Part shown: piece by piece, positions 21,703-33,290 of the stretch | Layout of the letters: each line of letters starts with the position of its first letter | How positions within the stretch are numbered: position 1 is the stretch's first letter | Origin: Eledone cirrhosa | Lineage: Eukaryota > Mollusca > Cephalopoda > Octopoda > Eledonidae | NCBI GenBank assembly: GCA_964016885.1 | Contig: OZ024748.1 | Coordinates: 33,323,099 to 33,387,098 of the forward strand | DNA: 64,000 bases | Direction of reading: 5' to 3' | Program-made: the position numbers and the translations under genes | Notes under the pieces: model-generated | What the model saw: only the letters and a program-made list of their open reading frames with translations | Databases searched by the model: none | Told to the model about the DNA's origin: nothing

Positions 21703-22337
21703 AATTATCTACACACAAACACATACATATTAAAGACAAACCTATCATTGTGAAATGTGTGGGAAATCTTTTGCTTCTAACAGTAATGTAACTGTCCACA
21801 AAAGAATACATACTGGAGAGAAACCTTTCCATTGTGAAATATGTGGGATATCTTTTGCTTCCAACATTCATTTAACTGTACACAAAAGAACACACACTGG
21901 AGAGAAACCTTTCCATTGTAAAATATGTGGGCAGTATTTTGACTAAACACAAAAGAAAACACAGGGGAGAAAAGCCTTTCCATTGTGAAATATGTGGGAA
22001 ATGTTTCTCTCAGAATTCTATTCTATTTAGGCACATACGTATGCACACTGGAGAAAACCCCTATCACTGTGAACTATGTGGGAAATTATTTGTGCAAAAC
22101 AGTCATTTGACTGAACATAAAACAACACACACTGGAGATAAACCCTGTCACTGTGAAATATGTGGGAAATCATTTGGCAGAAGTGGTGACTTGACTAAAC
22201 ACAAAAGAACACACACTGGAGAGAAACCCTATCATTGTGAAATATGTCAGAAATCTTTTTTCACTAAAAGTAACTTAAATAAACACAAACAAACTCATAC
22301 TGCAGGGAAACGTTTTAACTATTGTCTAGCAACATGA
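21703..22337 (+). pseudogene. C2H2 zinc-finger pseudogene A2, tandem partial copy
   Basis: Restarts inside finger 1 (GAATTATCTACACACAAAC) right after the A1 3' UTR, so it is a head-to-tail partial duplicate. Open pieces 21755-21946 and 21927-22337 carry about seven fingers with TGEKP linkers in two frames. Examples: [85 protein letters not shown] one-base shift at about 21940 separates them. It ends at a TGA (22335), close to the position of the family's usual end. Confidence 0.8.
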
Positions 22338-22339
22338 TA

Positions 22340-22990
22340 AAATAATAGTCATTTGGGAACTCTTAGCAGTTCTACAGACTCCAAACATTGCTTGTCATTT
22401 TTAAAATATATTTTTAGTTGGAATTACATTCTTGTTCATATCTTTTCCTTGTCTTCTTGAAGTCATTTTTAATCTATGTAAGACAAGTCAGCATTCTTTT
22501 TCTTTTACTAACACCAACATTCCATGTTGTGTTTAATTGAGGGACCCTCTCTCGTCTGAGAAAATTCTGTGACTTCTCTTGTATCAGAAATGTTGGAGGG
22601 TTACACCAACATTCTCTGTTGTAGTGTTTAATTGAGGGACCCTCTCTCATCTGAGGAAATGCTGTGAGTGACTTGTATCAGAAATGTTGAAGGGTTACAC
22701 CAACATTCTCTGCTATAGTAATTAAAGGAGTAGTTTTTACCTGTTTTTCTTTTTCTTTCTGATTTTATTCTTTTGAAAAATAATTGAGTAATTTTTCATA
22801 ATTATATAAATTATATTTATGTCCTAAATTTCATTCCATATGTTGTTAATAAAAGAGTTATATTTAAGGAATTTATCAAATTTGTGACTTCACCGTTTCG
22901 TTATATTCCCATCTAAATCTCTTTTATCAACACCAGATATAATGATATCACCTTGTTAGTAGTTTTAATACTAGAATAATCCCAACCACC
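22340..22990 (+). other. Zinc-finger 3' UTR block with ~95-bp tandem repeats
   Basis: Repeats of ACACCAACATTC..TTTAATTGAGGGACCCTCTC..GAAATGTTGGAGGGTT at about 22508, 22606 and 22693. Then AATAAAAGAGTTATATTTAAGG and one TAGATGTATTAAAACT-type unit on the opposite strand. The same block in reverse flanks the loci at 44590-46545 and 50080-50860, which shows that the 3' flank was duplicated with the genes. Confidence 0.6.
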
Positions 22991-23812
22991 CTGCTTATTA
23001 ATTTTTTCCACACCCCACATCCCACTTATGAAATCTTGCTAATCTATCTCTGGTGAAATTTTCTTTTAACTGGTAGCATTCCTCTCACAATTTTCTTTGT
23101 ACATTCCAAAACAATAGACATGACAAAAAAGAACATTTTAAGAAATCCCATACATTATAAAATAAATAGGATTGGTTGAGGGCTGAATATGTAAGGTTTT
23201 TTAAAAAATCAACAGGACAACTTAGTAAAATTACGACTTTGCCAACCTCCTCCCTTGTTTATTCCAAACTGACCCCTATTATTTGGGACCCATGTGTACA
23301 TTTAACACAAACACCTCATTGCTATTTAAATTATCTTTAATTCTATCACACTTTGTATATTTTAAAACTGAATATTAGAATATTTAACAATATCCAGGTT
23401 ACAGGGCCACTAACTTTGATGGTATCGTTGACTCCCTAATATAAAGTAACAAGAAAACTTAAAATAAAAACTTAGTCACAGAAGAAAACAGAACAGGAAA
23501 TCAATTCAGTATGGAACTTATTAACTTACTAATGAAGCAAGTCTGTCAATAATGACAGCAATAGTGTTGAATATATTTAATGTTTGGAGTCTAGGTTTGT
23601 TATGTTATATATATACTAGGTTTACCAGATCTACTGGCAAACTTGTGTTTTGATAAATTGATGGTGTAAGAGAAACCCTATAGTTTATGTTGATTAACAT
23701 AGAAGTGATTAACAGTAAGAATGATATTTTAATGATTTATTTCTAAGATATAAATGTTTAGCATTTAATATAGAGGATTAAATGTAGAGTAACTTTGGGG
23801 AAATAACTATTT
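22991..23812. other. Zinc-finger downstream flank without genes
   Basis: About 0.8 kb AT-rich DNA. No ORF or known repeat recognised. Confidence 0.4.
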
Positions 23813-23935
23813 CCAGTGTCTATTATTTCTATAGAACCATCTGGGCAGTTGAAGGAGATAGCATCCAGTGGGTCCTTACTACTTACTGCACCTGAGCATC
23901 GGCCACATATGAAAGCTTCATTCAGGACCTTGTGA
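23813..23935 (-). mobile_element. LINE-A fragment
   Basis: TCTATTATTTCTATAGAACC..GAGCATCGGCCACATATGAAAG is the complement of 24770-24890, the PHD-finger end and the start of the YLG block. Confidence 0.7.
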
Positions 23936-24086
23936 TAGGAAAGTTGACTTCTTATTGTAACAACAGGGCAGATAGGAAATACACTGTGTATATGTGTGTA
24001 TAAATTATAAAGAGCTACAAACAGTTATATATATGTATGTGTGTATATATATATATATATTGATATATATATGTGTATATATATAT

Positions 24087-24555
24087 GTAGCGACATGGTT
24101 AGTCAGTCTGGTCACTACTTCTGATCAGAACCGAGAATAGCCCTTAAAAAGACTGTTATTGCATACGGTCTGATCGGATCTGAGGGTAGCCCTTAAAAGG
24201 GCTGTTGTCTCATAGGGTAAGGATGAACAGACGAAAGCACAAGTTGAAAGGACGAGCAAGGCGAGAGATGTAGTTTCGGTCAGCTATTTATTTTCATACA
24301 TGAAGCGATGATACAAGGTACAAGGCGTGTGTGAGTGACAAGCGTGGCAGAGGAGAGGAACAACGATACGCGAGTTGACTGCCAAATGTCGACTGGGGAA
24401 AGTGTTTGGAATCACTCTATTTATACAAAAATAATCGTTTGATGTTTAGCCACTGCGTAGGTGTTTTATTTTGGGGTTGTTTGTTTTACGGTGAGGTAGC
24501 TAGTTAAGCAGATAGATGGAGCTGTTTATTTCACGTTATTTCCAGTGGCTGTACA
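24087..24555 (+). mobile_element. Possible solo LTR
   Basis: Starts TGTAGCGACATGG and ends GGCTGTACA, giving TG..CA ends. It contains internal direct repeats (GATCAGAACCGAGAATAGCC and GATCGGATCTGAGGGTAGCC) and is bounded by TA-rich runs. No coding and no obvious target duplication. Could also be an unrelated repeat. Confidence 0.35.
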
Positions 24556-24622
24556 TATATATAAATATATGTATGTGTGTATATATATATGTGTATATAT
24601 ATATATACATATACATATATAC
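24556..24622. repeat. (TA)n microsatellite
   Basis: TATG and TA steps directly before a LINE-A fragment. Confidence 0.9.
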
Positions 24623-24896
24623 ACTAAGGTTCTAGTATGTAGAAAGGTGAAGAGAGCACAGGTCCTCTCTGGGAAATGCCCATGCTCAGTGTGTAAAAAA
24701 GTAGTAGGTAGAAATTCCATTCTATGTCCCAAATGCAAACTGTGGGTAGATAAAAGATGTAGTACGCTATCTAAGAATGAAGCTTTCATATGTGGCCGAT
24801 GCTCAGGTGCAGTAAGTAGTAAGGACCCACTGGATGCTATCTCCTTCAACTGCCCAGATGGTTCTATAGAAATAATAGACACTTTCTGTTACCTGG
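24623..24896 (+). mobile_element. LINE-A fragment with PHD-like finger
   Basis: Encodes TKVLVCRKVKRAQ, then CSVCKKVVGRNSILCPKC, WVDKRC and FICGRC. The spacing C-x2-C-x10-C-x2-C-x4-H/D-x2-C..C-x2-C fits a PHD finger (the usual His is Asp here). It ends at DTFCYLE where an unrelated minus-strand LINE begins. Confidence 0.7.
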
Positions 24897-25425
24897 AGAT
24901 GGCATGGCCTCAGCAGTGCGTGTTTGCGCATCATCAGCCACAGCATGTCCAGCCCTCCATTAGAAGGGAGTTGGCAGCAGATGGATCTCCCCACTAACAG
25001 AGCCTGCTTCTTCCAAAGGAATTTGAAGAGAAGACGCTCCATCTTGGTGAGGTGATTGCGGGGACAAGGCATAACTGTCAAGCAGTAGTAGATGATGGAT
25101 GCTATGTAAGTTTTTGCCACCTCCGCTCGACCTTTTAAGGAGAGTTTGCAGTCAGCCCACTTCTGAGTGAGTGCAAACACCTTCGCTGTGACCTCGTTCC
25201 AATTTTTGTCCACCTGGAGGTCTGGACAAAATCAGACCCCGAGCAATTTCACTGGTCCTTCCGTCTAACATCCAATGATGCTGTCGGAAGCCATGGGTTT
25301 GCCTCTCCATGTACTGAGTTGCAAACCGACAGACTTGTTCAGGTTTAGTCTTACTCCTGTCAACGTTTCGTATTCCTGTAATAAGTTGCCGATTTCAACA
25401 CCATTACGGTGACGTCGTCAGCATA
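24897..25425 (-). mobile_element. LINE-F fragment (different non-LTR family)
   Basis: Minus strand carries the RT active-site box YADDVTV (about 25424-25404). After a frameshift come LTGVRLNLNKSVGLQLSTW, a broken PVKLLGV block, and DKNWNEV..LSLKGRAEVAKTYI..IYYCLTVMPCP (open piece 25213-24803). These blocks differ from LINE-A/B and resemble Tx1/L1-like non-LTR elements; clade assignment is tentative. Confidence 0.65.
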
Positions 25426-26160
25426 GACCGATGCTGATTTTCGCAGTCCTAGTTCGCCTTGCAATAGCTCCAACTTCCGCAGTAGTGACTCGAGAGTCAG
25501 TACATATCACGGTTTTCCTTGACACATTGTCTTGCAATCCTGAACACCTCACGTTTTTGGTCCTCGCATTGTAGAACATGCTTGAACTTTCTTTCCTCTG
25601 CAAAGTGCACTTGTCTCCTAGCTTCTCTCCAAGCCACCTGATAGTGTTCTCTACTTCTCCCATCCTACCATTCTTTCCAAGGCTGCTTTTTGGCCTTGAT
25701 TGTCTCCTCAACCTTACTGTTCCACCACCAAGTTACTCTCCTCCTGCCTAAAGGTCTGCTCCAGCCACAGATTTCATCTGTCACCTTCAGCAGGTTAACT
25801 TTCAAGAATTCCCACTGTTCCTCTACATTGTACATCTCTAATTGCTCTTCGTTACTGTCAAAAGCATCAAGTAGTAGGCTTTTAAATTTGTTACTGGCTG
25901 TGGGTTCCTTCAACTTCCATATTCTCCCCAAGGTAGTCCTCCTCTGTCGTCGAGTATGTCTAGTCCTGACTATGAGGTCACTAACTGTTAGGCTATGTTG
26001 GGAGGTGCATTCTTCATGAGGGCGGGACTTAATGTTTTCAACAGAGAATCTGTCACGTCTTCTAGTAAGGATAAAAATCTATCTGGCTGCTGTGCTCCCC
26101 TGATCTATAGGTGATCAAGTGATTGTCTCATTTTTTGAAGTTTGTGTTACAGACAGTTAG
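25426..26160 (-). mobile_element. LINE-A internal fragment (endonuclease-RT connector)
   Basis: Minus strand open piece 25931-25665 with QWEFLKVNLLKVTDEICGWS and RRRVTWWWNSKVEE, the segment just upstream of the RT. It aligns with the 5' end of the LINE-B copy. It abuts the 3' tail of another LINE-A copy at 26163. Confidence 0.7.
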
Positions 26161-26162
26161 GT

Positions 26163-28520
26163 TATTAGCATCCCATCATAGTTTAATGTCTATCTTCCAC
26201 GCTAGCATGGGTTTAGATGGGAATTGTCCTACTTGAGACAAGATTGGTCGGGTGACAATGTCTCGCTCGTATAGAGCTGTCTGGCAGGTTTTCTACGGCT
26301 GGATGCCCTTCCTAACACGAACCACGTTTACAGTGTGGAACTGGGAGGTTTTTACCGTGTTACCTACACGACCACATTACAGCGTGGACTGTGTGTTTTT
26401 TTGTTGAGACACCTACACGACTTCATTTATTTTGGACTGGATGTTGTGGTACCAACATAACTTTACAGAGAAAGGGTGGTGTCGGTGGGGGGTGGGGTGA
26501 AGTAGGGGTAGTGGGATGGGGTATATATTTGGTTAAGAGGTGCCTACTGACTGTAGGTTTCGCTTTGTACATTGGCAAGGCGGGTCTTCTGTATTACTGC
26601 ATAACGCCAAAGTTCTCGGTCCAGTGACATTGTCTTAGAGAGCTGTAAGGTCGGAATTTATCAAATCGTCCCAGGTTTTTCTGGGTCTACCTTCTCCGTA
26701 ACTTCAATCAATCTTGATCGCCCTGCACTTTTTTATACAACTGTCGTCTTTCATGTGCATCACGTGATCATACCAATGTAGTCTTGTTTCGAGTAAACAT
26801 CATCTGATCCCTGTTATTCCTAATACCTCACTTAGTTCATTTATGCTTTGCCGTTCGCATATATTACTATTACACATCCAACGGAGCATGGATGCTTCGT
26901 TGCTCTCCAGTCTCTCCAAAACCCATGTCTCATTGCCATGTAGCATTGCTGTTCGTATACAGGCATCATACAATCTGCCTTTCATTTTTAGAGAGAAACC
27001 TTTAGTGGTCAATAATGGTATAAGCTCTCTGAACTTTTTCCATCCCATTCTGACTCTAGCTACTGTACTTTCAGAACACCCTCCACCACTGCTGATTTTG
27101 TCACTCAGGTAACGGAAGGTGACCACTATTTCTATAGAACCATTTGGGCATTAGAAGGAGCTAGTATCCTGTGGGCACTTGCTACTTATTGCACCTGATC
27201 ATCGGCCACATATAAAATCTACGTTCTTAGATAGCTTACCTGTGATCCCACTACATCTTTTATGTACCCATAGTTTGCATTTGGGACATAATATGGAATT
27301 TCTACCCACTCCTTTCCTACACACTGAGCATGGCCATTTGCCAGAAGGTACCTGCACCCTATTTTTCTTTCTACATACTAGAACTTTAGTCTTAGATAAG
27401 TTAACTTTAAGGCCTTTTGATTCTAGGCCATGCTTCCATGTTTGGAATTTCTTCTCTAGTTCAGCCATCGACTCAGCTATGAGGGTTAGATCTGCGTATA
27501 GATGTTTCCATGGGCAGCCAGTCTTAAACTCTTCTGTTATAGACTGAAGTGAAGGGCAATAATAAATAGGAGGGGGGGGGGGCTAAGGACGGAGCCTTGA
27601 TGTACACCAACTTTTATGCTAAATTCTTCACTATATTCGTTGTTAATTCTAACCTTACTGACTCTTTCTTTATGCATGGCTTGTATAGCTCTCACAAGCT
27701 ATTCATCAACACCTAGTTTTCTTAGAGCCCACCAGATAATGGAGCGGGGGACTCTGTCAAAAGCTTTCTCCAAGTCAACAAAAGCTAACTATAGGGGTTT
27801 ACTTTTAGCTAGGTACTTCTCCTGTAGTTGTCGTTCAAGAAAAAGAGCGTCCATGGTACTTTTACCTGACACAAACCCAAACTGCATTTCATCGAGAGCA
27901 ATTCGCTCTCTGATTAGTTGTGCTATAACTCTTTCTGTGACCTTCATGATCTGGTTAATCAATTTAATGCCTCTATAGTTTCGCTTTCTCTAGGGCATCT
28001 CCTTTACCCTTGTAGCAGTTAATGATGATGATGCTACACCAGTCATTTGGTATGACCCCATTCTGTATGACTTGGTTTACTATCCGGGTGACCATAGTGT
28101 GTCCCACCATTCCAGATGCTTTCAGCATTTCAGCAACTATTTCCGAAGGCCCAGCTGCCTTGCCTATCTTCATATCTTTTATTGCCTTACTTATTATATA
28201 CAACCTTCAACTTGCACTGCTGGTCCCTCTATTGGATCGATTTGGGGCAGACTATCTTTTTTCCCTTTGTAGTGACACTTCCAAGCTACCTTCTTATCAG
28301 CATCAGTGATGGCAAATACACCATCATCATTACGGACACACTTCTCCCCGACAATATCACGGTTTTCCTTGACACATTGTCTTGCAATCCTGAACACCTC
28401 ACGTTTTTGGTCTTCGCGTTGTAGAACATGCTTGAACTTTCTTTCCTCTGCTTCCCTTCTTGCGAAGTACACTTGTCTCCTAGCTTCTCTCCTGGCCACT
28501 TGATAGTGTTCTCTACTTCT
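26163..28520 (-). mobile_element. LINE-A, longest copy in the window
   Basis: Minus strand from ARREARRQVYFARREAE (28500) through RT to the 3' UTR (26660-26163), with the TTTAATGTCTATCTTCCACG tail complement. The (ATG)n run is lost at the junction with the preceding fragment. Confidence 0.85.
26800..28499 (-). pseudogene. LINE-A RT, PHD-like finger and C-terminal region, degraded
   Basis: Minus strand open pieces: 28499-28194 (basic N-terminal connector); 28203-27973 (AIKDMKIGKAAGPSEIVAEM, the first RT block, and INCYKGKGDALE); palm region 27960-27480 with several breaks; 27468-27199 (LKVNLSKTKVLVCRKKN, then CSVCRKGVGRNSILCPKC, WVHKRCSG and ICGR). The Cys4-His-Cys3 spacing fits a PHD finger. 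27126-26800 has RYLSDKISSGGGCSES and RLYDACIRTAMLHGNETW. No intact full frame. Confidence 0.8.
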
Positions 28521-28781
28521 CTAAAAGGTAGAGTTAAAAACTCACAATAGTCTCGTATGATCCAGGGAGCTCAAGGAAGAGAGACCGAGCTCTTTATAAA
28601 TAATAGCAATGAGAGAAGCACATAAGAAACTATGTCAGATGATAGGGGATAAAGTACTCCCCTAGTAAAGTACATAAAAACTACGCATGGAGCAGTAAAT
28701 ACAAATTAATAAAAGAATAATCAAAGTGTATAACGATATACACTCAGACATAAAATATGTAATATATATGTATATATGACA
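28521..28781. other. Unclassified spacer
   Basis: No gene or repeat recognised. Includes CTCTTTATAAATA at 28588, possibly fortuitous. Confidence 0.4.
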
Positions 28782-28863
28782 GTTGGCAGGTGAACAGTGA
28801 GCTGTACTGATGAAGGGTGATACCCAGAAACATTAGTGTCTGCAGTTCTGTTTACATGCCAAC
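28782..28863 (+). ncRNA. Hammerhead ribozyme with complete core
   Basis: Helix I is long and interrupted: GTTGGCA (28782) pairs with TGCCAAC (28857-28863); GTGAACAG (28790) with CTGTTTAC; CTGTA (28802) with TGCAG (28841). Core: CUGAUGA at 28807-28813; stem II GGGT/ACCC with loop GAT; GAAA at 28827-28830; helix III ACA/TGT with loop TTAG; cleavage triplet GUC ending at 28840. Every conserved core base is present; the A-A pair at the foot of stem II is the only irregularity. Expected product: self-cleavage after C28840 in a plus-strand transcript. Confidence 0.8.
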
Positions 28864-28985
28864 ACAAGAGCAAGAATGAAGGGTTCATTCTACTGACATG
28901 GCTTTAAAAATGAGGCTTCTTTGCATAATTGCAAATTAATCAAATATTATTAATATTAAAAAAACTCAGATTACATTTATTGTAT
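28864..28985 (+). repeat. Body of the hammerhead-bearing element (copy 2)
   Basis: ACAAGAGCAAGAATGAAGGG..CTACTGACATGGCTTTAAAA..AAACTCAGATTACATTTA, nearly the same as 587-715. No ORF. Confidence 0.7.
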
Positions 28986-29019
28986 TCAGCCATGTAGAGT
29001 GAACATTTTTTTGCCATAT

Positions 29020-29335
29020 ATATATATTGGCATAAGTTATATAATATATATATTACATAAGATATATAATATATATATTGACATAAGATATATATATATA
29101 TATATATTGACATAAGATATAATATATATATATATACATTGACATAAGATATATATATATTGGCATAAGATATATATATATATTGACATAAGATATATAT
29201 ATATATATTGACAAGATGTATATATATATATTGACATAAGATAGATATATATATATTGATATAAGATGTATATATATATATTGACATAATATTTATATAT
29301 ATATTGACATAAGATATATATATATATACTAGCAG
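29020..29335. repeat. ~25-bp minisatellite
   Basis: Repeats of ATTGACATAAGATATATATA with variable TA runs, about eleven copies. Confidence 0.85.
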
Positions 29336-30475
29336 GGGTACCCGGCGTTGCACGGGATAAGGTATTTTGGAACGCGGGCCGCCAACAGACCTAATCGTGG
29401 AAAAACTGCATGCCTGGACAATATGTGAAGAAAATAAACTGGATAATCTTTAAGATTTTCCTCGATTAAGCAGGAAAAATGCAAGTTTTCGCCTTATGCA
29501 GGCCCTAGGGGATCAAGAAAATGAATTTTTTTTATGTGCATAATATGCCTTGAAATTTCGAGAAAATCGGCTAGACATAATGCCTAAATAAAGCTCTAAA
29601 AACCGAATACTCTGTTGCAATTAGTATTAGGTATGCTTCTCCTTCCACGTGGAGAAAATTGGCTTGGTGCTTTTGTACTTTAATAAAGTGGCATGAGTCA
29701 GCAGGACACATGTCACCACTTATGTCAGAGGGAGTCTGCAATGCTTGAGCAAGGCATGATGTGCAATTGGACAGCATATGGAGCCTTCTCGAAGGAGTCC
29801 ACCGCACCTTAGTAAGTAAACACAACTGGACAAACGTTTACCAAACTGTGGCTCTAATTTAACAAATTTAAAGAGGAATGGTGCAATAAAATTAGGCGCG
29901 TGCGCATTCACTGGCAGCCCTAGACGAAAGGGTCGCCATCAGCTATTTCAAGGACCCTTAAAAGGGCCGTGTAAACCGTTCACTGACACCCCAGTAAGGA
30001 GGGGTAACCATCAACAATTTTAAATGGTGGCCCTAAAAAGGGCCATGTGAGCGTTCACTTGTCGCCCTTAATAGTGACTTTGACTGCGTTCTCTGACATT
30101 TGAAGGAGGGTGTTACGGTTGCTTCCGCTGGTAGCCTTTAGAATGAATCAGAATGCGTTCGCGGTCCGTTTAACAGCCATACATTGACACGCTAGACAGA
30201 TATTATAAGGGCGCAACATTATGTGTATGTATTTATCTAAAATGAGAAAGACTAAGAATTATAGAGAGAGATCACTAAATCGCCTAATGCGGTCCCTAGG
30301 GCATTGAAAATTTGAAATTTATTTTGCTCAGAACACTCCCTGAAACAAAAGTATTACATGTGTAAAGTATGAAAATAGTCGGTTGGGTGCTTCTCGAGTT
30401 TTAGGGATTCAAACTCACACACACACACAGACAGACATCCATAATTCGCATAAAAATATAAAATCAAAACGAAAA
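29331..30475 (+). mobile_element. Unclassified dispersed element with TACCCGGCGTTGC head
   Basis: Head ACTAGCAGGGGTACCCGGCG next to a TA run. End CACACACACAGACAGACATC near 30425-30445. This head/tail combination is familiar from many invertebrate repeats, but I cannot name the class. Three ~75-bp degenerate repeats (CCCTTAAAAGGGCCGTGT, CCCTAAAAAGGGCCATGT) lie at 29930-30070. No convincing coding. Confidence 0.4.
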
Positions 30476-30483
30476 TATATATA

Positions 30484-30815
30484 TCATCATCATTTTACGT
30501 CCGCTTTTCCCTGCTTGCAAGGGTGGGACGGGAACTGATTCTGGCTTGATTTCTACAGCTGGATGCCCTTCCTAACACCAACCTCATTTACAGTGAGTGC
30601 TGGGTGTTTTTTTGTCGTGACACCGCCACGACCACTTTGCAGTGGAATGATAGGGACCCCAGTCCTATCATCTCATTTCTACAGCTGAGTAAACTGGAGC
30701 AATGTGAAATAAAGGGTCTTGCTCAAGGAAACAACACACCACCCGGTCTGAGAATTGAACTCACAACCTTTCGATTGCAAAGCCAATGCTCTAACCAGTA
30801 AGCCATGTGCCTCCA
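30484..30815 (-). mobile_element. SINE-B, full length
   Basis: Minus strand begins ATGGAGGCACATGGCTTACT with A box (TGGCTTACTGGTTAGAGCA) and B box (GTGAGTTCAATTCTC), so the head is tRNA-derived. A central body follows. The 3' end CCCACCCTTGCAAGCAGGGA..ATGATGATG is the same as the LINE-B tail, which suggests mobilisation by LINE-B. Confidence 0.85.
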
Positions 30816-31554
30816 TATATATATACAGATTTTCTACAATACTAAGCGGTAAAATAGTAACTTTTGTTCTCGTAAAGGCACGTAAGTAAGCAACACTGTG
30901 AAAACTGAAGCTATTATAGTGATGTTTTTCTTTACCAGCTTTAATTTTTAATGTTGTGTGAAATATATAACCTGTAAACTTGATTTTTGAATTGCAACAG
31001 GATCGACTTTATTTCATACAGGAGCTTGTCAACAGGTGTACCTGTATTTTATGAACTTCACATATGAGAGAATAACTAACTTCTAATGAGTACATGGTGC
31101 CAACGAATAGGCTGTGCGAATCAGCCCAAGGTGGCTTGAATAAGCTATTAGGTCGCTAAAAATAGCAGTCCATAGCGAATCAAGTAGACCATGATTTATA
31201 AGTATATATATATACATACACACATATAAGTGACCACAGCTATAAGAGATATACAATATGCTAATAAACTATAGACATATTTATTTTGATATATAGAGAG
31301 AACTTCTGTGGGACAAGAACGTTTCTATTAGTAAGAAACAGGCCTAGACCTGTAGAAGTCATTTCTGTAATAAAGTAAAAATATATTATATAAACACACA
31401 TACAAACATTTATTCATGTATGTGGAGTACAACTATATCTACATTAGTGTGATTGAACATAGAAGGAAATAGTTGCAGAACAAACTCCCTAACCACACAG
31501 CTACGACTGCGATTAAACTTAAGAAAGAAATAATAATATTGAAGATGTTAAAAT
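30816..31554. other. AT-rich stretch without genes
   Basis: Short TA/CA runs near 30815 and 31205. Nothing else recognised. Confidence 0.4.
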
Positions 31555-31976
31555 ATATCAGGGACTTTTACTATAAGACACCGGTGACTAATGTGTCCAT
31601 TTTAATTTTAAGTGTGTAAAGAGTGATTTGGCTGCTATGTCTAGCAGGTCAAGTATTAAGGTAAGATACTCACTCAGAGATACGTAATAATTATTTTACT
31701 GGGTAATGATTATCTTGTGTTAAGGGGAAAGTTAATATTCTGTAGATAACATAGAGTGAGCTACATGTTTCAGGGTAGGTGTTCCATCACCTACATGATT
31801 AAATATTTCATTTCACGAGAAACTACGCTATATCGTGATTTGGTTGTTCCACATTTTACAGGACAGTGAGAAATAGGTTTAAATCACCAACATCTGAACA
31901 ATTAGCTTTCCTGGACTTTTGACTTTACACTTGGACTTGAAATATAAAGTATGTATTACTTGTGTTGTTAACACAG
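31555..31976 (+). promoter_or_regulatory. Zinc-finger 5' module (promoter, exon 1, intron), locus B
   Basis: Matches the upstream regions of the other zinc-finger loci: GGGACTTTTACTATAAGACACCGGTG, CTATGTCTAGCAGGTCAAGT, then a splice-donor-like AAG|GTAAGAT at 31660/31661. After about 315 bases comes an acceptor-like GTTAACACAG|CAG at 31976/31977. Exon boundaries are inferred from conservation at all copies. Confidence 0.5.
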
Positions 31977-32865
<889 letters not shown>

Positions 32866-32872
<7 letters not shown>

Positions 32873-33180
32873 GAGATAAGACCACAAAGTACCAAGCCCT
32901 CATGTATGACATGAGAAGGAATTGGCACCTTCAGGAGATAACGCTGATCCCAATAATGATAGGAGCCACAGGCCTCATGAAAAACAACCTGACCAAGATC
33001 CCAGGTAAACTAAAATCCTGTTAGATACAAACTGCAGCACTGAGGGGGTACAGTGCATATCTTGAAGAGGACTCTTGGGTGCTATACATAGCAACCTCTG
33101 GTAAATGTCTGGCATCAGGGTTGATGCCCTATTACCAGTTAGATACCAAAAGTAAAGGACATAACCCCAAAAGAGGGAAA
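32866..33180 (+). mobile_element. LINE 3' fragment inserted with target duplication
   Basis: 301 bases (32873-33173) flanked by AGGGAAA on both sides (32866-32872, 33174-33180). Across it, the zinc-finger sequence CACTGA-AGGGAAA|CATTTTAAC rejoins exactly as in other copies. The insert encodes KYQALMYDMRRNWHLQEITL, IPIMIGATGL and MKNNLTKIPG, which resemble the C-terminal end of R2/R4-like LINEs (tentative). Confidence 0.7.
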
Positions 33181-33290
33181 CATTTTAACTATGAAGCATG
33201 AGACATCTGGTCTCTTACAAATCTAAATTTATTGTCCGCCATCATTATGAGGCAACCTTTACAAGACTCCAAAAAATGCTTGACATATAA
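33181..33290 (+). other. Zinc-finger locus B 3' UTR remnant
   Basis: GAAGCATGAGACATC..CTTACAAATCTAAATTTATT matches the sequence after the other zinc-finger stops. Confidence 0.6.
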
